Shown in pieces: positions 51,517 through 59,714 of a DNA stretch of 64,000 nt. This stretch comes from JALSHZ01 sp964614535 (GTDB taxonomy: Bacteria > Pseudomonadota > Gammaproteobacteria > UWMA-0217), in NCBI GenBank assembly GCA_964614535.1, contig CAZTOZ010000023.1, forward strand, positions 62,001 to 126,000. The letters are read 5' to 3'. Position 1 is the stretch's first letter; each line of letters begins with the position of its first letter. Made by a program: the position numbers and the translations under genes. The notes beneath the pieces were generated by a model. It was not told the origin of the DNA and made no database searches. It was given only the letters and a program-made list of their open reading frames with translations.

Positions 51517-52128
51517 CTAGGCCACGATGGCCCGATAGGCCGGATGGGCCGCGATCAATGCCAACGCATCCTGCAATAAGCCCTTGCCCGGTTCGGTCAC
51601 ATGCCAGGTGGAGGCGCCGGAGGGGTGGGGCAGCGGGATGAAGTCCACCGGCCGGCCATCACATTCGATGCGGTGCCGCTGACCGATCACCGTCTTCAAC
51701 GTGTCGACGGCCATGAAGCGGCCGATCGCGAGCTTGCCGACGGGGATGATCAATTCAGGCCGGAGAATCTCGATCTCGCCGTCGAGCCATTGCCGGCAGC
51801 GGGCGATTTCGTCGCGATCGGGTACCCGATCGCCGCCCCGGGGTTTCTTGCCGGGGAAGCAGCGGCAGACGGCGCTCATATAGACGCGCTGGCGGAACCG
51901 TGGCTCGTCGAGACCGATCTGCGAAAACCATCGAAACAGTGTCTTGCCCGCGGTCCAGGCAAAGGGGCGACGGTGCTCGATCTCCTTTTCTCCCGGCGCC
52001 TGGCCCACCAGCAGCAGCTTCGATGCCACCGCTTCCCCGTGCACTGGCGGCCCGTGCATCTTCGGGCAGGCGCGACAGGCCTCGAGGCGTTCTTGTAGCC
52101 GTCGCAACCGCTGTTGCGTCGTCGCCAC
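51517..52128 (-). CDS. Uracil-DNA glycosylase family protein (Fe-S type)
   Basis: A 203-residue protein of the uracil-DNA glycosylase superfamily. Motif 1 is LVGQAPGEKEIEHRRPF and motif 2 is PLPHPSGAST. Four cysteines in CRACPKMHG, SAVCRCFPG and ARCRQWL could bind a 4Fe-4S cluster as in families 4 and 5. It would remove uracil (or damaged bases) from DNA. The exact subfamily is not clear because the active-site loop is GQAPGE rather than the usual GEAPG. The downstream order is convergent with glnS. Confidence 0.8.
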   Translation of the reverse strand: MATTQQRLRRLQERLEACRACPKMHGPPVHGEAVASKLLLVGQAPGEKEIEHRRPFAWTAGKTLFRWFSQIGLDEPRFRQRVYMSAVCRCFPGKKPRGGDRVPDRDEIARCRQWLDGEIEILRPELIIPVGKLAIGRFMAVDTLKTVIGQRHRIECDGRPVDFIPLPHPSGASTWHVTEPGKGLLQDALALIAAHPAYRAIVA

Positions 52129-52131
52129 GTC

Positions 52132-52812
52132 TCAGCCGCCAGTGTTGCAGGCCTTGGCGGCGCGTTTGATCAGTTCGAGCTGTGGCGCGGCGAAGGCGGT
52201 GGAGCGGCCGGCCTGTTCCAGCCGGCCGAGCAGGTTGGTGGCGTCGTCGAGGATGGCCTCGCACTGCGCTGTGGAGAAGAGCGTCAGCGCATGCTCGACC
52301 AGTTTCGGGTGTTCGGACAACAGCGTGGCTGCCAGTTCGTCCGGCGCGATCGGGGAGTTCTCGGCCAGCAGATCGGCAGCCAGTGGATTGGAGAGGGTGG
52401 TGTAGTGGGCCGCGCGGGCGTTGTCCTCGTCCTGCAGCGTCGCGATCGCCACCGGGTCGTTTTCGGCGTTCTTGTAGATGGCCTGCATCATCGGTGCCAT
52501 CAGCTTGGCGATGGCATCGTGGATCGGGGTCAGATCACCGGGCAGCGTGGCGCTGGCCTCGAAGGCCTGGTCCAGCCGCGTCTTCAGGTCGAGCACCACC
52601 TGGGTGTCGGCCTGTGGCTCGAGCGCGGCGATCTCTCCCACCAGCGTCTCGAAATCGGCGAGGAAGGCGTCGTAGTCGGCCTCGTCCGCCTGGCGGGCCG
52701 TCTCGACCGCCTCGGCCGTGACGCTGTCGAAGTCGTCGAACAGCGGATTGTTGTATTTGCGTTTCAGATGTCGTTCGCGTGCGCCGGGGCGGGCGCTGAA
52801 GGGAATGCTCAT
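52132..52812 (-). CDS. Conserved helical hypothetical protein
   Basis: A 226-residue, mostly helical and acidic protein (ERHLKRKYNNPLFDDFDSVT near the start, later heptad-rich stretches). I do not recognise a family. The ATG at 52812 gives MSIPFSARPGARERHLKRKY; the frame is open further upstream. It begins 35 bases after pdxH and stops three bases before the glycosylase start, so it lies in the pgm-pdxH-X-udg operon. Confidence 0.65.
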   Translation of the reverse strand: MSIPFSARPGARERHLKRKYNNPLFDDFDSVTAEAVETARQADEADYDAFLADFETLVGEIAALEPQADTQVVLDLKTRLDQAFEASATLPGDLTPIHDAIAKLMAPMMQAIYKNAENDPVAIATLQDEDNARAAHYTTLSNPLAADLLAENSPIAPDELAATLLSEHPKLVEHALTLFSTAQCEAILDDATNLLGRLEQAGRSTAFAAPQLELIKRAAKACNTGG

Positions 52813-52846
52813 CGTCGGTTTTCTTCCGGTTGTATCAACGGGGTTG

Positions 52847-53482
52847 TCAGGGTGCCAGGCGCACGATCTCCCAGCCATCCTCGCGACGCCGATATTCGAA
52901 GCGGTCATGCAGCCGATTCGGCCGTCCCTGCCAGAATTCCACCGTTTCCGGCACCACACGGTAACCGCCCCAGAAATCGGGCAGCGGCACATGACCCTCG
53001 CCAAAGCGGCGCTTCATTTCGTCGAGTTTCAGCTCCAGTATCCTGCGGCCGCTGATGACCTCGCTCTGGTTGGAGACCCAGGCGCCAAGCTGGCTGCCGC
53101 GGGGACGGGTGAGAAAGTACTTGAGCGATTCGGCGGTCGATATCCTTTCGGCCCGGCCGCTGATCTCCACCTGCCGCTCCAGGGCGGTCCACGGAAACAG
53201 CAGGCAGACGCTGGGGTTGGCGTCGATCTCCCGCGCCTTCTGACTGCGATAGTTGGTGTAGAAGACGAAACCCTGGTGGTCGAAGGTCTTGAGCAGCACC
53301 GTCCGCAACGATGGCCTGCAATCGGGCGAGACGGTGGCCAGGGTCATGGCGTTCGGATCGGTGATCCCCGCCGTCGTGGCCTGTTGGAACCAGCGCTCGA
53401 ACTGCGTCACCGGGTCGGTGGAGAGATCCCGCCGATGCAGCCCCCCGCGGGTGTACTCACGCCGGTAGTCGCCGATGTCCAT
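52847..53482 (-). CDS. pdxH: Pyridoxamine/pyridoxine 5'-phosphate oxidase
   Basis: The 211-residue FMN enzyme oxidises PNP/PMP to pyridoxal phosphate. Visible signatures are the FMN/substrate-binding RTVLLKTFDHQGFVFYTNYR and SQKAREIDANP, ending FWQGRPNRLHDRFEYRRRED. The start, MDIGDYRREYTRGGL, is typical. Its ATG overlaps the pgm stop codon (TGATG), so the two are cotranslated. Confidence 0.95.
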   Translation of the reverse strand: MDIGDYRREYTRGGLHRRDLSTDPVTQFERWFQQATTAGITDPNAMTLATVSPDCRPSLRTVLLKTFDHQGFVFYTNYRSQKAREIDANPSVCLLFPWTALERQVEISGRAERISTAESLKYFLTRPRGSQLGAWVSNQSEVISGRRILELKLDEMKRRFGEGHVPLPDFWGGYRVVPETVEFWQGRPNRLHDRFEYRRREDGWEIVRLAP

Positions 53483-55116
53483 CAGGTGACGACGTCCGGC
53501 TCGCCGCGGCCGGTGTAGTGTTCGATCCTTGCCACCTCACCGGCCAGCGCGGCGATCGGAGCGAGCAGGGCATGGGCGTTCCGCGAATAGTCGGCCGGAT
53601 CGTCGGTGAACTGCTCCAGATAGACCCGCAGTGTGGCGCCGCTGGTGCCGGTGCCGGAAAGGCGGAAGACGATGCGGCTGCCGTCCTCGAAACCGATCCG
53701 CAAGCCCTGGTGTTCGCTGACCGAGCCATCCACCGGGTCGGTGTAGCTGAAATCGTCGGCATAGGCGACGGCGCGCCCGCCGAGGCGGCCACCGGCGAGG
53801 CCGGGCAGGCGGGTGCCGAGATCCTCCATCAGCGCCCGCGCGCCGTCGGCGTCCACCCCCTCGTAGTCGTGGCGGGCATAGACGTTGCGCCCGTATTGCT
53901 GCCAGTGGGCCCGCAGGATCTCGGCCACCGACTGCTGGCGCACCGCCAGCAGGTTGAGCCAGAACAACACCGCCCAGAGTCCGTCCTTTTCACGCACGTG
54001 ATCGGAGCCGGTGCCGAAGCTCTCCTCGCCGCAGAGGGTGATCTTGCCGGCATCGAGCAGGTTGCCGAAGAACTTCCAGCCGGTGGGGGTTTCGTAGCAA
54101 TCGACGCCCAGCCCGGCGGCCACGCGATCGGCCGCGGTGGAGGTGGGCATCGAGCGGGCGATGCCGGCGATGCCATCGCGATACCCCGGCGCGACGGTGG
54201 CGTTGGCGGCCAGCACCGCGAGGCTGTCGCTGGGGGTGACGAAACATTGCCGGCCAAGAATCATGTTGCGATCGCCGTCCCCGTCGGAAGCGGCGCCGAA
54301 GAAAGGCGCGTCGTCGCCGAACATCGCCTCGACCAGCGCCTTGGCGTGGGCGAGGTTGGGGTCGGGATGGCCACCACCGAAGTCGGGCAACGGCTCACCG
54401 TTCCAGACCGTGCCCTCGGGACAGCCCAGCAGCTCCTCAAAAATGCGGCGGCCATACGGGCCGGTGACCGCATGCATGGCGTCGAAGATCATGCGGCGGC
54501 CCTGGAGGTGGTCGCGGATGCGGTCGAAGTCGAACAGCGTCTGCATCAACGCGGCATAGTCGTCCACCGGATCGACGATGCGGACGGCGAGGTCGCCGAG
54601 CCGATCCTCTCCGCAGCGGTCGAGGTCGATCGGCCCAGCGCTGGCGATTTGGTATTCCCGAATCGTCCGGGTGGCGGCGTAGATGGCCTCGGTGACCTTC
54701 TCCGGCGCCGGGCCACCGTTGGGTGTGTTGAACTTGATGCCGAAATCACCCTCCGGCCCACCGGGGTTGTGACTGGCCGAGAGGATGATGCCGCCGTCGG
54801 TCCGGTACTTGCGGATCAGGTGCGAGGCCGCCGGGGTGGAGAGGATCCCGCCCTGACCGACGATCACTTCCCCCAGGCCATTGGCCGCAGCCATCCGCAC
54901 GATGGTCTGGATGGCTTCGCGGTTGTGGAAGCGCCCATCGCCACCGACCACCAGGCGCGCGCCGCGCTTCCGCGGCAGGCTGTCGAGGATGCACTGGACG
55001 AAGTTCTCCAGATAGTGGGGGCGCTGAAATACGGTGGTGGCCTTGCGCAACCCGGAAGTGCCAGGGCGCTGGTCGTCGAACGGGGTGGTGGTTACGGTCT
55101 CGATCCTGATGTCCAT
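53482..55116 (-). CDS. pgm: Phosphoglucomutase (PGM1-like, alpha-D-glucose phosphate specific)
   Basis: The 544-residue enzyme interconverts glucose 1- and 6-phosphate. The N terminus, TPFDDQRPGTSGLRKATTVF, and the phosphoserine in ILSASHNPGGPEGDFGIKFN (about residue 118) are of the eukaryotic PGM1/Agrobacterium type rather than E. coli Pgm. Metal-binding DGDGDRN and sugar-binding EESFGTGSDH follow, with the phosphate loop RLSGTGTSGATLRVYLE. ATG 55116 is chosen as the conserved start. It precedes pdxH. Confidence 0.95.
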   Translation of the reverse strand: MDIRIETVTTTPFDDQRPGTSGLRKATTVFQRPHYLENFVQCILDSLPRKRGARLVVGGDGRFHNREAIQTIVRMAAANGLGEVIVGQGGILSTPAASHLIRKYRTDGGIILSASHNPGGPEGDFGIKFNTPNGGPAPEKVTEAIYAATRTIREYQIASAGPIDLDRCGEDRLGDLAVRIVDPVDDYAALMQTLFDFDRIRDHLQGRRMIFDAMHAVTGPYGRRIFEELLGCPEGTVWNGEPLPDFGGGHPDPNLAHAKALVEAMFGDDAPFFGAASDGDGDRNMILGRQCFVTPSDSLAVLAANATVAPGYRDGIAGIARSMPTSTAADRVAAGLGVDCYETPTGWKFFGNLLDAGKITLCGEESFGTGSDHVREKDGLWAVLFWLNLLAVRQQSVAEILRAHWQQYGRNVYARHDYEGVDADGARALMEDLGTRLPGLAGGRLGGRAVAYADDFSYTDPVDGSVSEHQGLRIGFEDGSRIVFRLSGTGTSGATLRVYLEQFTDDPADYSRNAHALLAPIAALAGEVARIEHYTGRGEPDVVT

Positions 55117-55202
55117 GTCGTGCTGCTTTGGTGGTGATGAGTGAAAGATTGCGCCTGCGATCATACGTCGCCGGCAACGGCCGGTATGTTAAGCTTTTTT
55201 AC

Positions 55203-55685
55203 ATGAGATGGCCCGACGTTTGTCATATTTGCGAAAGCCCCCGTCCAGGCAGTTTTTCGGCGCTGATGGAGATGTACGAACAGAACTACATCCGCCTGCG
55301 TTGCCTCTGCCCGGAGATCCGCCGGCTCGATGGCCACCACGTCTCGAGGGTGCCCGGCGCCCACGATCTGCATCTGATCGTTCAGGAGCAGGCGCGACAT
55401 ACCACCACGGTCAAGCTCACCTATATGATGGACGATGGGGCGTTACGACCCGACGTGGTGCTGCGGATCTATCACGATGCGTTGCAGGCGGAAGTCCTCA
55501 GCCGCCGCTGCCAGCTCAATGGCGCGCTGATGCGGGCGGAACGCAGCCCGACACAGGCGGCGCTGGCCTGTCGCTGGAGGATCAACCGCTTTCTCTACAA
55601 ATGGCTCAACTACGTGGGCCGGCAGGGACACGGCTTTCGTGACCGGGTGTCACGACACTGCGAATGCGTACTCTGCGAGGCCTGA
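55203..55685 (+). CDS. yqiB: DUF1249 / YqiB family protein
   Basis: A 160-residue protein matching E. coli YqiB: LMEMYEQNYIRLRCLCPEIR, HDLHLIVQEQARHTTTVKL, VVLRIYHDALQAEVLS and NRFLYKWLNYVGRQGHGF. The function is unknown. Cysteines at both ends (CHIC and CECVLC) are additions not found in E. coli YqiB and could bind metal. ATG 55203 starts the conserved part; an upstream GTG/ATG frame is open but not supported. It is divergent from pgm. Confidence 0.85.
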   Translation: MRWPDVCHICESPRPGSFSALMEMYEQNYIRLRCLCPEIRRLDGHHVSRVPGAHDLHLIVQEQARHTTTVKLTYMMDDGALRPDVVLRIYHDALQAEVLSRRCQLNGALMRAERSPTQAALACRWRINRFLYKWLNYVGRQGHGFRDRVSRHCECVLCEA

Positions 55686-55694
55686 GGAACCACG

Positions 55695-56390
55695 ATGGCT
55701 GAAATGCTCGTCACCGGCGCCAACCGGGGCATCGGCCTCGAACTGGCGCGACAATACGTCGCCGACGGCTGGCGGGTGCACGCCTGCTGCCGGCGGCCCG
55801 AACAGGCACCGGCGTTGCAAGCACTGGCGCAAGCTCACCCCGGGCAACTGCGGATCCACCCGCTGGAGGTGACCGACGACGCCCAGATCGAGGCGCTGGC
55901 CGAGCGCCTCGATGGCCGTCCCATCGATATCCTGTTCAACAACGCCGGCGTCTATGGCCAGGCCGACGCCTGGTTTGGCAATACCCGCCGCGACGACTGG
56001 CTGGCGGCCCTGAACGTCAACACCATCTCGCCGATGAAGGTGATGGAGGCGCTGGTGGACAACGTTGCCGCCAGCGAGCGCCGGATCATCGCCACGCTGA
56101 GCAGCAAGATGGGCAGCATGGCCGACAACCGTTCCGGCGGAAGCTACGTCTATCGCTCCACCAAAGCGGCGCTCAACGCCGTCATGGTCAGCGCCGCCCA
56201 CGACCTCAGGCCGCGCGGCATCAGCGCGGTCGTGCTCCATCCCGGCTGGGTGCGGACCGACATGGGCGGCCCCAACGGCGAGCTGTCGGTGAGCGAGTCG
56301 GTCGATGCCATGCGGCGGATCCTCGCCGGGGTGACAGTCGACGATGCCGGCAGCTTCTATGAGATCGACGGATCGATCATTCCGTGGTAA
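55695..56390 (+). CDS. Short-chain dehydrogenase/reductase
   Basis: A 231-residue classical SDR. The nucleotide site is VTGANRGIGLELARQYVADG, NNAG follows in LFNNAGVYGQ, and the catalytic triad is Ser in LSSKMGS and Tyr/Lys in YVYRSTKAALN. It resembles the C-factor/YbbO-like SDR group. The substrate is not known. It begins nine bases after yqiB on the same strand and may be cotranscribed. Confidence 0.88.
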   Translation: MAEMLVTGANRGIGLELARQYVADGWRVHACCRRPEQAPALQALAQAHPGQLRIHPLEVTDDAQIEALAERLDGRPIDILFNNAGVYGQADAWFGNTRRDDWLAALNVNTISPMKVMEALVDNVAASERRIIATLSSKMGSMADNRSGGSYVYRSTKAALNAVMVSAAHDLRPRGISAVVLHPGWVRTDMGGPNGELSVSESVDAMRRILAGVTVDDAGSFYEIDGSIIPW

Positions 56391-56493
56391 GCATGGCGCC
56401 CCGATGCCAGCAGCGACCGCCCGAGCCGGGGCGGAAGGCAGATGAGTGGCGGCATCGACTGTGCTATAAATCAGCGATCACTGATATTTATTC

Positions 56494-56523
56494 TTGACTG
56501 TTTTACTCGGGAATTGCTAGACT
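56494..56523 (+). promoter_or_regulatory. iscR promoter with type 1 IscR site
   Basis: TTGACT (-35) and TAGACT (-10) are 18 bases apart. The intervening TTTACTCGGGAATT is nearly identical to the E. coli iscR promoter, where IscR with a 2Fe-2S cluster represses its own operon. The E. coli comparison is from memory. Confidence 0.8.
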
Positions 56524-56577
56524 CAGTCCAGACATACATTCGGGTCTGGTCTGAATGCACTACCGAGGAGTAGAATC

Positions 56578-57054
56578 ATGAAGCTATCAACCAAAGGACG
56601 TTATGCCGTAACGGCAATGATGGACCTGGCGATCCACGATCGCGAGGGTCCGGTGACACTGGCAGACATCTCGCAGACACAGGGCATCTCCCTATCCTAC
56701 CTCGAACAACTCTTCGCCAAGCTGCGCAAGCGCGGCCTGGTCGAAGGGGTGCGTGGTCCCGGCGGTGGCTACCGTCTGGCGCGGATGCCCCACCAGATCA
56801 CGGTGGCGGAGATCATCACCGCGGTGGACGAGAACGTCGACGTCATGCGCTGCCACGGCGATGGCAACTGTCAGGACGGCGAACGCTGCCTGACCCATGA
56901 GCTGTGGTCGGAACTGAGTCAGCGGCTGTACGATTTTCTCGACGGCATCACGCTGGATCAATTCGTCGAGCGCCCGGAGATCCGCGAGATCGCCCGCCGT
57001 CAGGACGAGGAGGCCAAACGCATGAATTTCGTCTTTCCGCGTCCCGCAGCCTGA
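56578..57054 (+). CDS. iscR: Fe-S cluster assembly repressor IscR
   Basis: A 158-residue Rrf2-family regulator. The winged helix starts MKLSTKGRYAVTAMMDLAIH, and the three cluster cysteines lie in MRCHGDGNCQDGERCLTHE (about 92, 98 and 104). As the 2Fe-2S form it represses the isc operon, and the apo form controls suf-type genes. GAGGAG precedes the ATG. It heads the isc operon. Confidence 0.97.
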   Translation: MKLSTKGRYAVTAMMDLAIHDREGPVTLADISQTQGISLSYLEQLFAKLRKRGLVEGVRGPGGGYRLARMPHQITVAEIITAVDENVDVMRCHGDGNCQDGERCLTHELWSELSQRLYDFLDGITLDQFVERPEIREIARRQDEEAKRMNFVFPRPAA

Positions 57055-57070
57055 TTTCAGGAGAAACCCC

Positions 57071-58291
57071 ATGTCCGTAAAACTCCCGATCTATCTGGAT
57101 TACAGCGCAACCACGCCAGTGGACGAGCGTGTCGCCGAAAAGATGAGTGAGTGTCTGACCATCGATGGCGTGTTCGGTAATCCGGCATCGCGCAGCCACG
57201 CCTTCGGCTGGGCCGCCGATGAGCGCGTGGAGAATGCCCGTCGCCAGGTGGCCGAGCTGGTCAATGCCGATCCCAAGGAGATCGTCTGGACCAGCGGCGC
57301 CACCGAGAGCGACAACCTCGCCTTGAAAGGCGCGGCGCATTTCTACCGCAAGCGGGGGCAGCACATCATCACCTGCAAGACCGAACACAAGGCGGTGCTC
57401 GACACCTGTCGCCAGCTGGAGCGCGAAGGTTACGAAGTGACCTATCTCGACCCGCAGGAGAACGGCCTGATCGATCTGGCCACGCTCGAGGCGGCGATGC
57501 GCGACGACACCATTCTCGTCTCGATCATGCATGTCAACAACGAGATCGGCGTCATCCAGGACATCGAGGCCATCGGCGAACTCTGCCGCGACCGTGGCAT
57601 CCTCTATCACGTCGATGCCGCCCAGAGCGCCGGCAAGGTGCCGATCGACCTACAGAAGCTCAAGGTCGACCTGATGAGCTTCTCGGCGCACAAGATCTAT
57701 GGGCCCAAGGGCGTCGGCGCTCTCTACGTGCGGCGCCGGCCACGGGTGCGGATCGAGGCGCAGATGCACGGGGGCGGGCATGAACGCGGCATGCGTTCCG
57801 GCACGCTGGCGACACACCAGTGCGTCGGCATGGGCGAGGCCTTCCGCATCGCCGGCGAAGAGATGGCGAGTGAGAACGAGCGGATTCTCAATCTGCGCAA
57901 GCGGCTCTGGGAAGGCTTCAAGGACATGGAGGAGGTCTATCTCAACGGTGACGAGGAGCGCCGCGTGGCCGGCAATCTCAACGTCAGCTTCAATTTCGTC
58001 GAGGGCGAGAGCCTGATCATGGCGTTGAAGGATCTGGCGGTATCGAGCGGCTCGGCCTGCACCTCGGCCTCGCTGGAGCCCAGCTACGTGCTGCGCGCCA
58101 TCGGCCGTGACGATGAGCTGGCCCATTCGTCGATCCGCTTTTCCATCGGTCGCTACACCACGGCCGAGGAGATCGAATACACGATCCAGAAAGTGCGCGA
58201 TGCCATTGGAAAACTCCGTGATCTGTCCCCACTGTGGGAGATGTATCAGGATGGTATCGATCTCAAGTCGATCCAGTGGGCGGCGCACTGA
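57071..58291 (+). CDS. iscS: Cysteine desulfurase IscS
   Basis: The 406-residue PLP enzyme takes sulfur from cysteine for Fe-S clusters and thiolation. The PLP lysine is in SFSAHKIYGPKGVGALYV (about residue 206), the aspartate in YHVDAAQSAGKVP, and the persulfide cysteine in SSGSACTSASLEPSYVLRAI (about 328). It has the bacterial IscS length and begins 16 bases after iscR. It could also feed the TusA protein at 29.7 kb, which is inference. Confidence 0.97.
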   Translation: MSVKLPIYLDYSATTPVDERVAEKMSECLTIDGVFGNPASRSHAFGWAADERVENARRQVAELVNADPKEIVWTSGATESDNLALKGAAHFYRKRGQHIITCKTEHKAVLDTCRQLEREGYEVTYLDPQENGLIDLATLEAAMRDDTILVSIMHVNNEIGVIQDIEAIGELCRDRGILYHVDAAQSAGKVPIDLQKLKVDLMSFSAHKIYGPKGVGALYVRRRPRVRIEAQMHGGGHERGMRSGTLATHQCVGMGEAFRIAGEEMASENERILNLRKRLWEGFKDMEEVYLNGDEERRVAGNLNVSFNFVEGESLIMALKDLAVSSGSACTSASLEPSYVLRAIGRDDELAHSSIRFSIGRYTTAEEIEYTIQKVRDAIGKLRDLSPLWEMYQDGIDLKSIQWAAH

Positions 58292-58351
58292 CGTCTTCGC
58301 CCGGTTCTGTCGCCGGGACGACGACCACAACGCATTCAGAGGTGTACGAAA

Positions 58352-58741
58352 ATGGCATACAGTGAAAAGGTCATCGACCATTACGAGAATCCGCGCAACG
58401 TCGGCGTGCTGGACAAGGACGCCGACGACGTCGGCACCGGCATGGTCGGCGCGCCCGCCTGTGGCGACGTCATGCGGCTGCAGATCAAGGTCAACGACGA
58501 TGGCGTCATCGAGGACGCCAAGTTCAAGACCTACGGCTGCGGCAGCGCCATCGCCTCCAGCAGCCTGCTGACCGAGTGGGTCAAGGGGAAGACCCTGGAG
58601 GAGGCGGCGCAGATCAAGAATTCCGACATTGCCGAAGAGCTGGCCTTGCCCCCGGTCAAGGTTCACTGCTCCGTTTTGGCGGAAGATGCGATCAAGGCCG
58701 CCATCGAGGACTATCAGGGCAAGCGCAAGCGGGATGCCTGA
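58352..58741 (+). CDS. iscU: Fe-S cluster scaffold IscU
   Basis: A 129-residue scaffold. The three ligand cysteines are in GAPACGDVMRL (Cys37, followed by Asp39), KTYGCGSAIASSSL and VKVHCSVLAEDA. The HscA-binding region LALPPVKVHC is intact. It assembles 2Fe-2S clusters with IscS and Fdx. It is 60 bases after iscS. Confidence 0.97.
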   Translation: MAYSEKVIDHYENPRNVGVLDKDADDVGTGMVGAPACGDVMRLQIKVNDDGVIEDAKFKTYGCGSAIASSSLLTEWVKGKTLEEAAQIKNSDIAEELALPPVKVHCSVLAEDAIKAAIEDYQGKRKRDA

Positions 58742-58768
58742 ACGGCCATAGCCAAGAGAGGTGTGATC

Positions 58769-59092
58769 ATGGCGATTACCTTGACCGACGCGGCCGCCGA
58801 CCGCGTCAGGAACTTCCTCGAAAAGCGCGGTTCGGGCATCGGCCTGCGGCTCGGGGTCAAGACCACCGGTTGCTCGGGGATGGCCTATGTGCTGGAGTTT
58901 GCCGACCAGGTGGAGCCGCAGGATACGGTCTTCGAGGACAAGGGCGTCAAGATCATCGTCGATCCGAAGAGCCTGACCTACCTCGACGGCACCGAGCTGG
59001 ATTTCGCCCGCGAGGGGCTCAATGAGGGTTTCAAGTTCAACAACCCGAACGAGGCCGATCGCTGTGGGTGCGGAGAGAGCTTCACCGTCTGA
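58769..59092 (+). CDS. iscA: A-type Fe-S carrier IscA
   Basis: A 107-residue carrier. The cysteines are in TTGCSGMAYVLEF and DRCGCGESFTV, the standard three-Cys pattern of A-type carriers. It delivers clusters, mainly 4Fe-4S, to target proteins. ATG 58769 is preceded by AGAGAGG; GTG 58763 is in frame. An intrinsic terminator follows before hscB, which is unusual. Confidence 0.96.
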   Translation: MAITLTDAAADRVRNFLEKRGSGIGLRLGVKTTGCSGMAYVLEFADQVEPQDTVFEDKGVKIIVDPKSLTYLDGTELDFAREGLNEGFKFNNPNEADRCGCGESFTV

Positions 59093-59116
59093 TCGCAGCC
59101 CGACCGCACCCAGCCC

Positions 59117-59146
59117 GAAAAAAGCCGGCCCGAGCCGGCTTTTTTC
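59117..59146 (+). terminator. Strong bidirectional hairpin terminator inside the isc operon
   Basis: AAAAAAGCCGGC and GCCGGCTTTTTT pair around CCGA, giving a stem with A-tract and T-tract on both sides. It stands between iscA and hscB and should reduce read-through into hscBA-fdx-iscX. Confidence 0.8.
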
Positions 59147-59169
59147 TTCCAACGCATTCGAGTCAAGCC

Positions 59170-59712
59170 ATGCCGATTGATCTGACCGACAACTATTTCG
59201 CGCTGTTCTCACTACCGGTGGCCTTCGACATCGACCTGGCCGAGTTGGGCGAGCGGTATCGCGCACTGCAACAGGCGGTGCATCCCGACCGTTTTGCCGC
59301 CGCCGACGCGCAGGCGCAGCGTGCCTCGGTGCAGCACACCACCCACCTCAACGAGGCCTACGAGACGCTCAAGGATCCGCTGCGACGCGGCTTCTACATG
59401 CTCAAGCTCAAGGGCGTCGGTTCCGACCATCACGATTACACCACGGCCGACGGCACCTTCCTGATGCAGCAACTGGCCCACCGCGAGGCGCTGGAGGAGA
59501 TTCCCCGGCAGGACGACCCGTTCGCCGCGCTGGATCGCCTGCGGGACACCGTCGAGGCCGAGGAGCAGGCGCAGATGGCGGCCTTCCGCGATGCCTGGGC
59601 GGTGGCCGACTACGAGGCCGCCAACGACGCCCTGACCAAGGTGATGTTCATCCGCCGGCTGCAACAACAGCTCGACGAAACCGAAGAACAGCTCGAAGAG
59701 ACATTGGATTGA
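59170..59712 (+). CDS. hscB: Fe-S co-chaperone HscB
   Basis: The 180-residue J-type co-chaperone begins MPIDLTDNYFALFSLPVAFD; the HPD motif is in LQQAVHPDRFAA (about residue 35), and a C-terminal three-helix domain binds IscU. It stimulates HscA ATPase. It starts 78 bases after iscA, behind the terminator hairpin, and overlaps or abuts hscA. Confidence 0.95.
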   Translation: MPIDLTDNYFALFSLPVAFDIDLAELGERYRALQQAVHPDRFAAADAQAQRASVQHTTHLNEAYETLKDPLRRGFYMLKLKGVGSDHHDYTTADGTFLMQQLAHREALEEIPRQDDPFAALDRLRDTVEAEEQAQMAAFRDAWAVADYEAANDALTKVMFIRRLQQQLDETEEQLEETLD

Positions 59713-59714
59713 CG

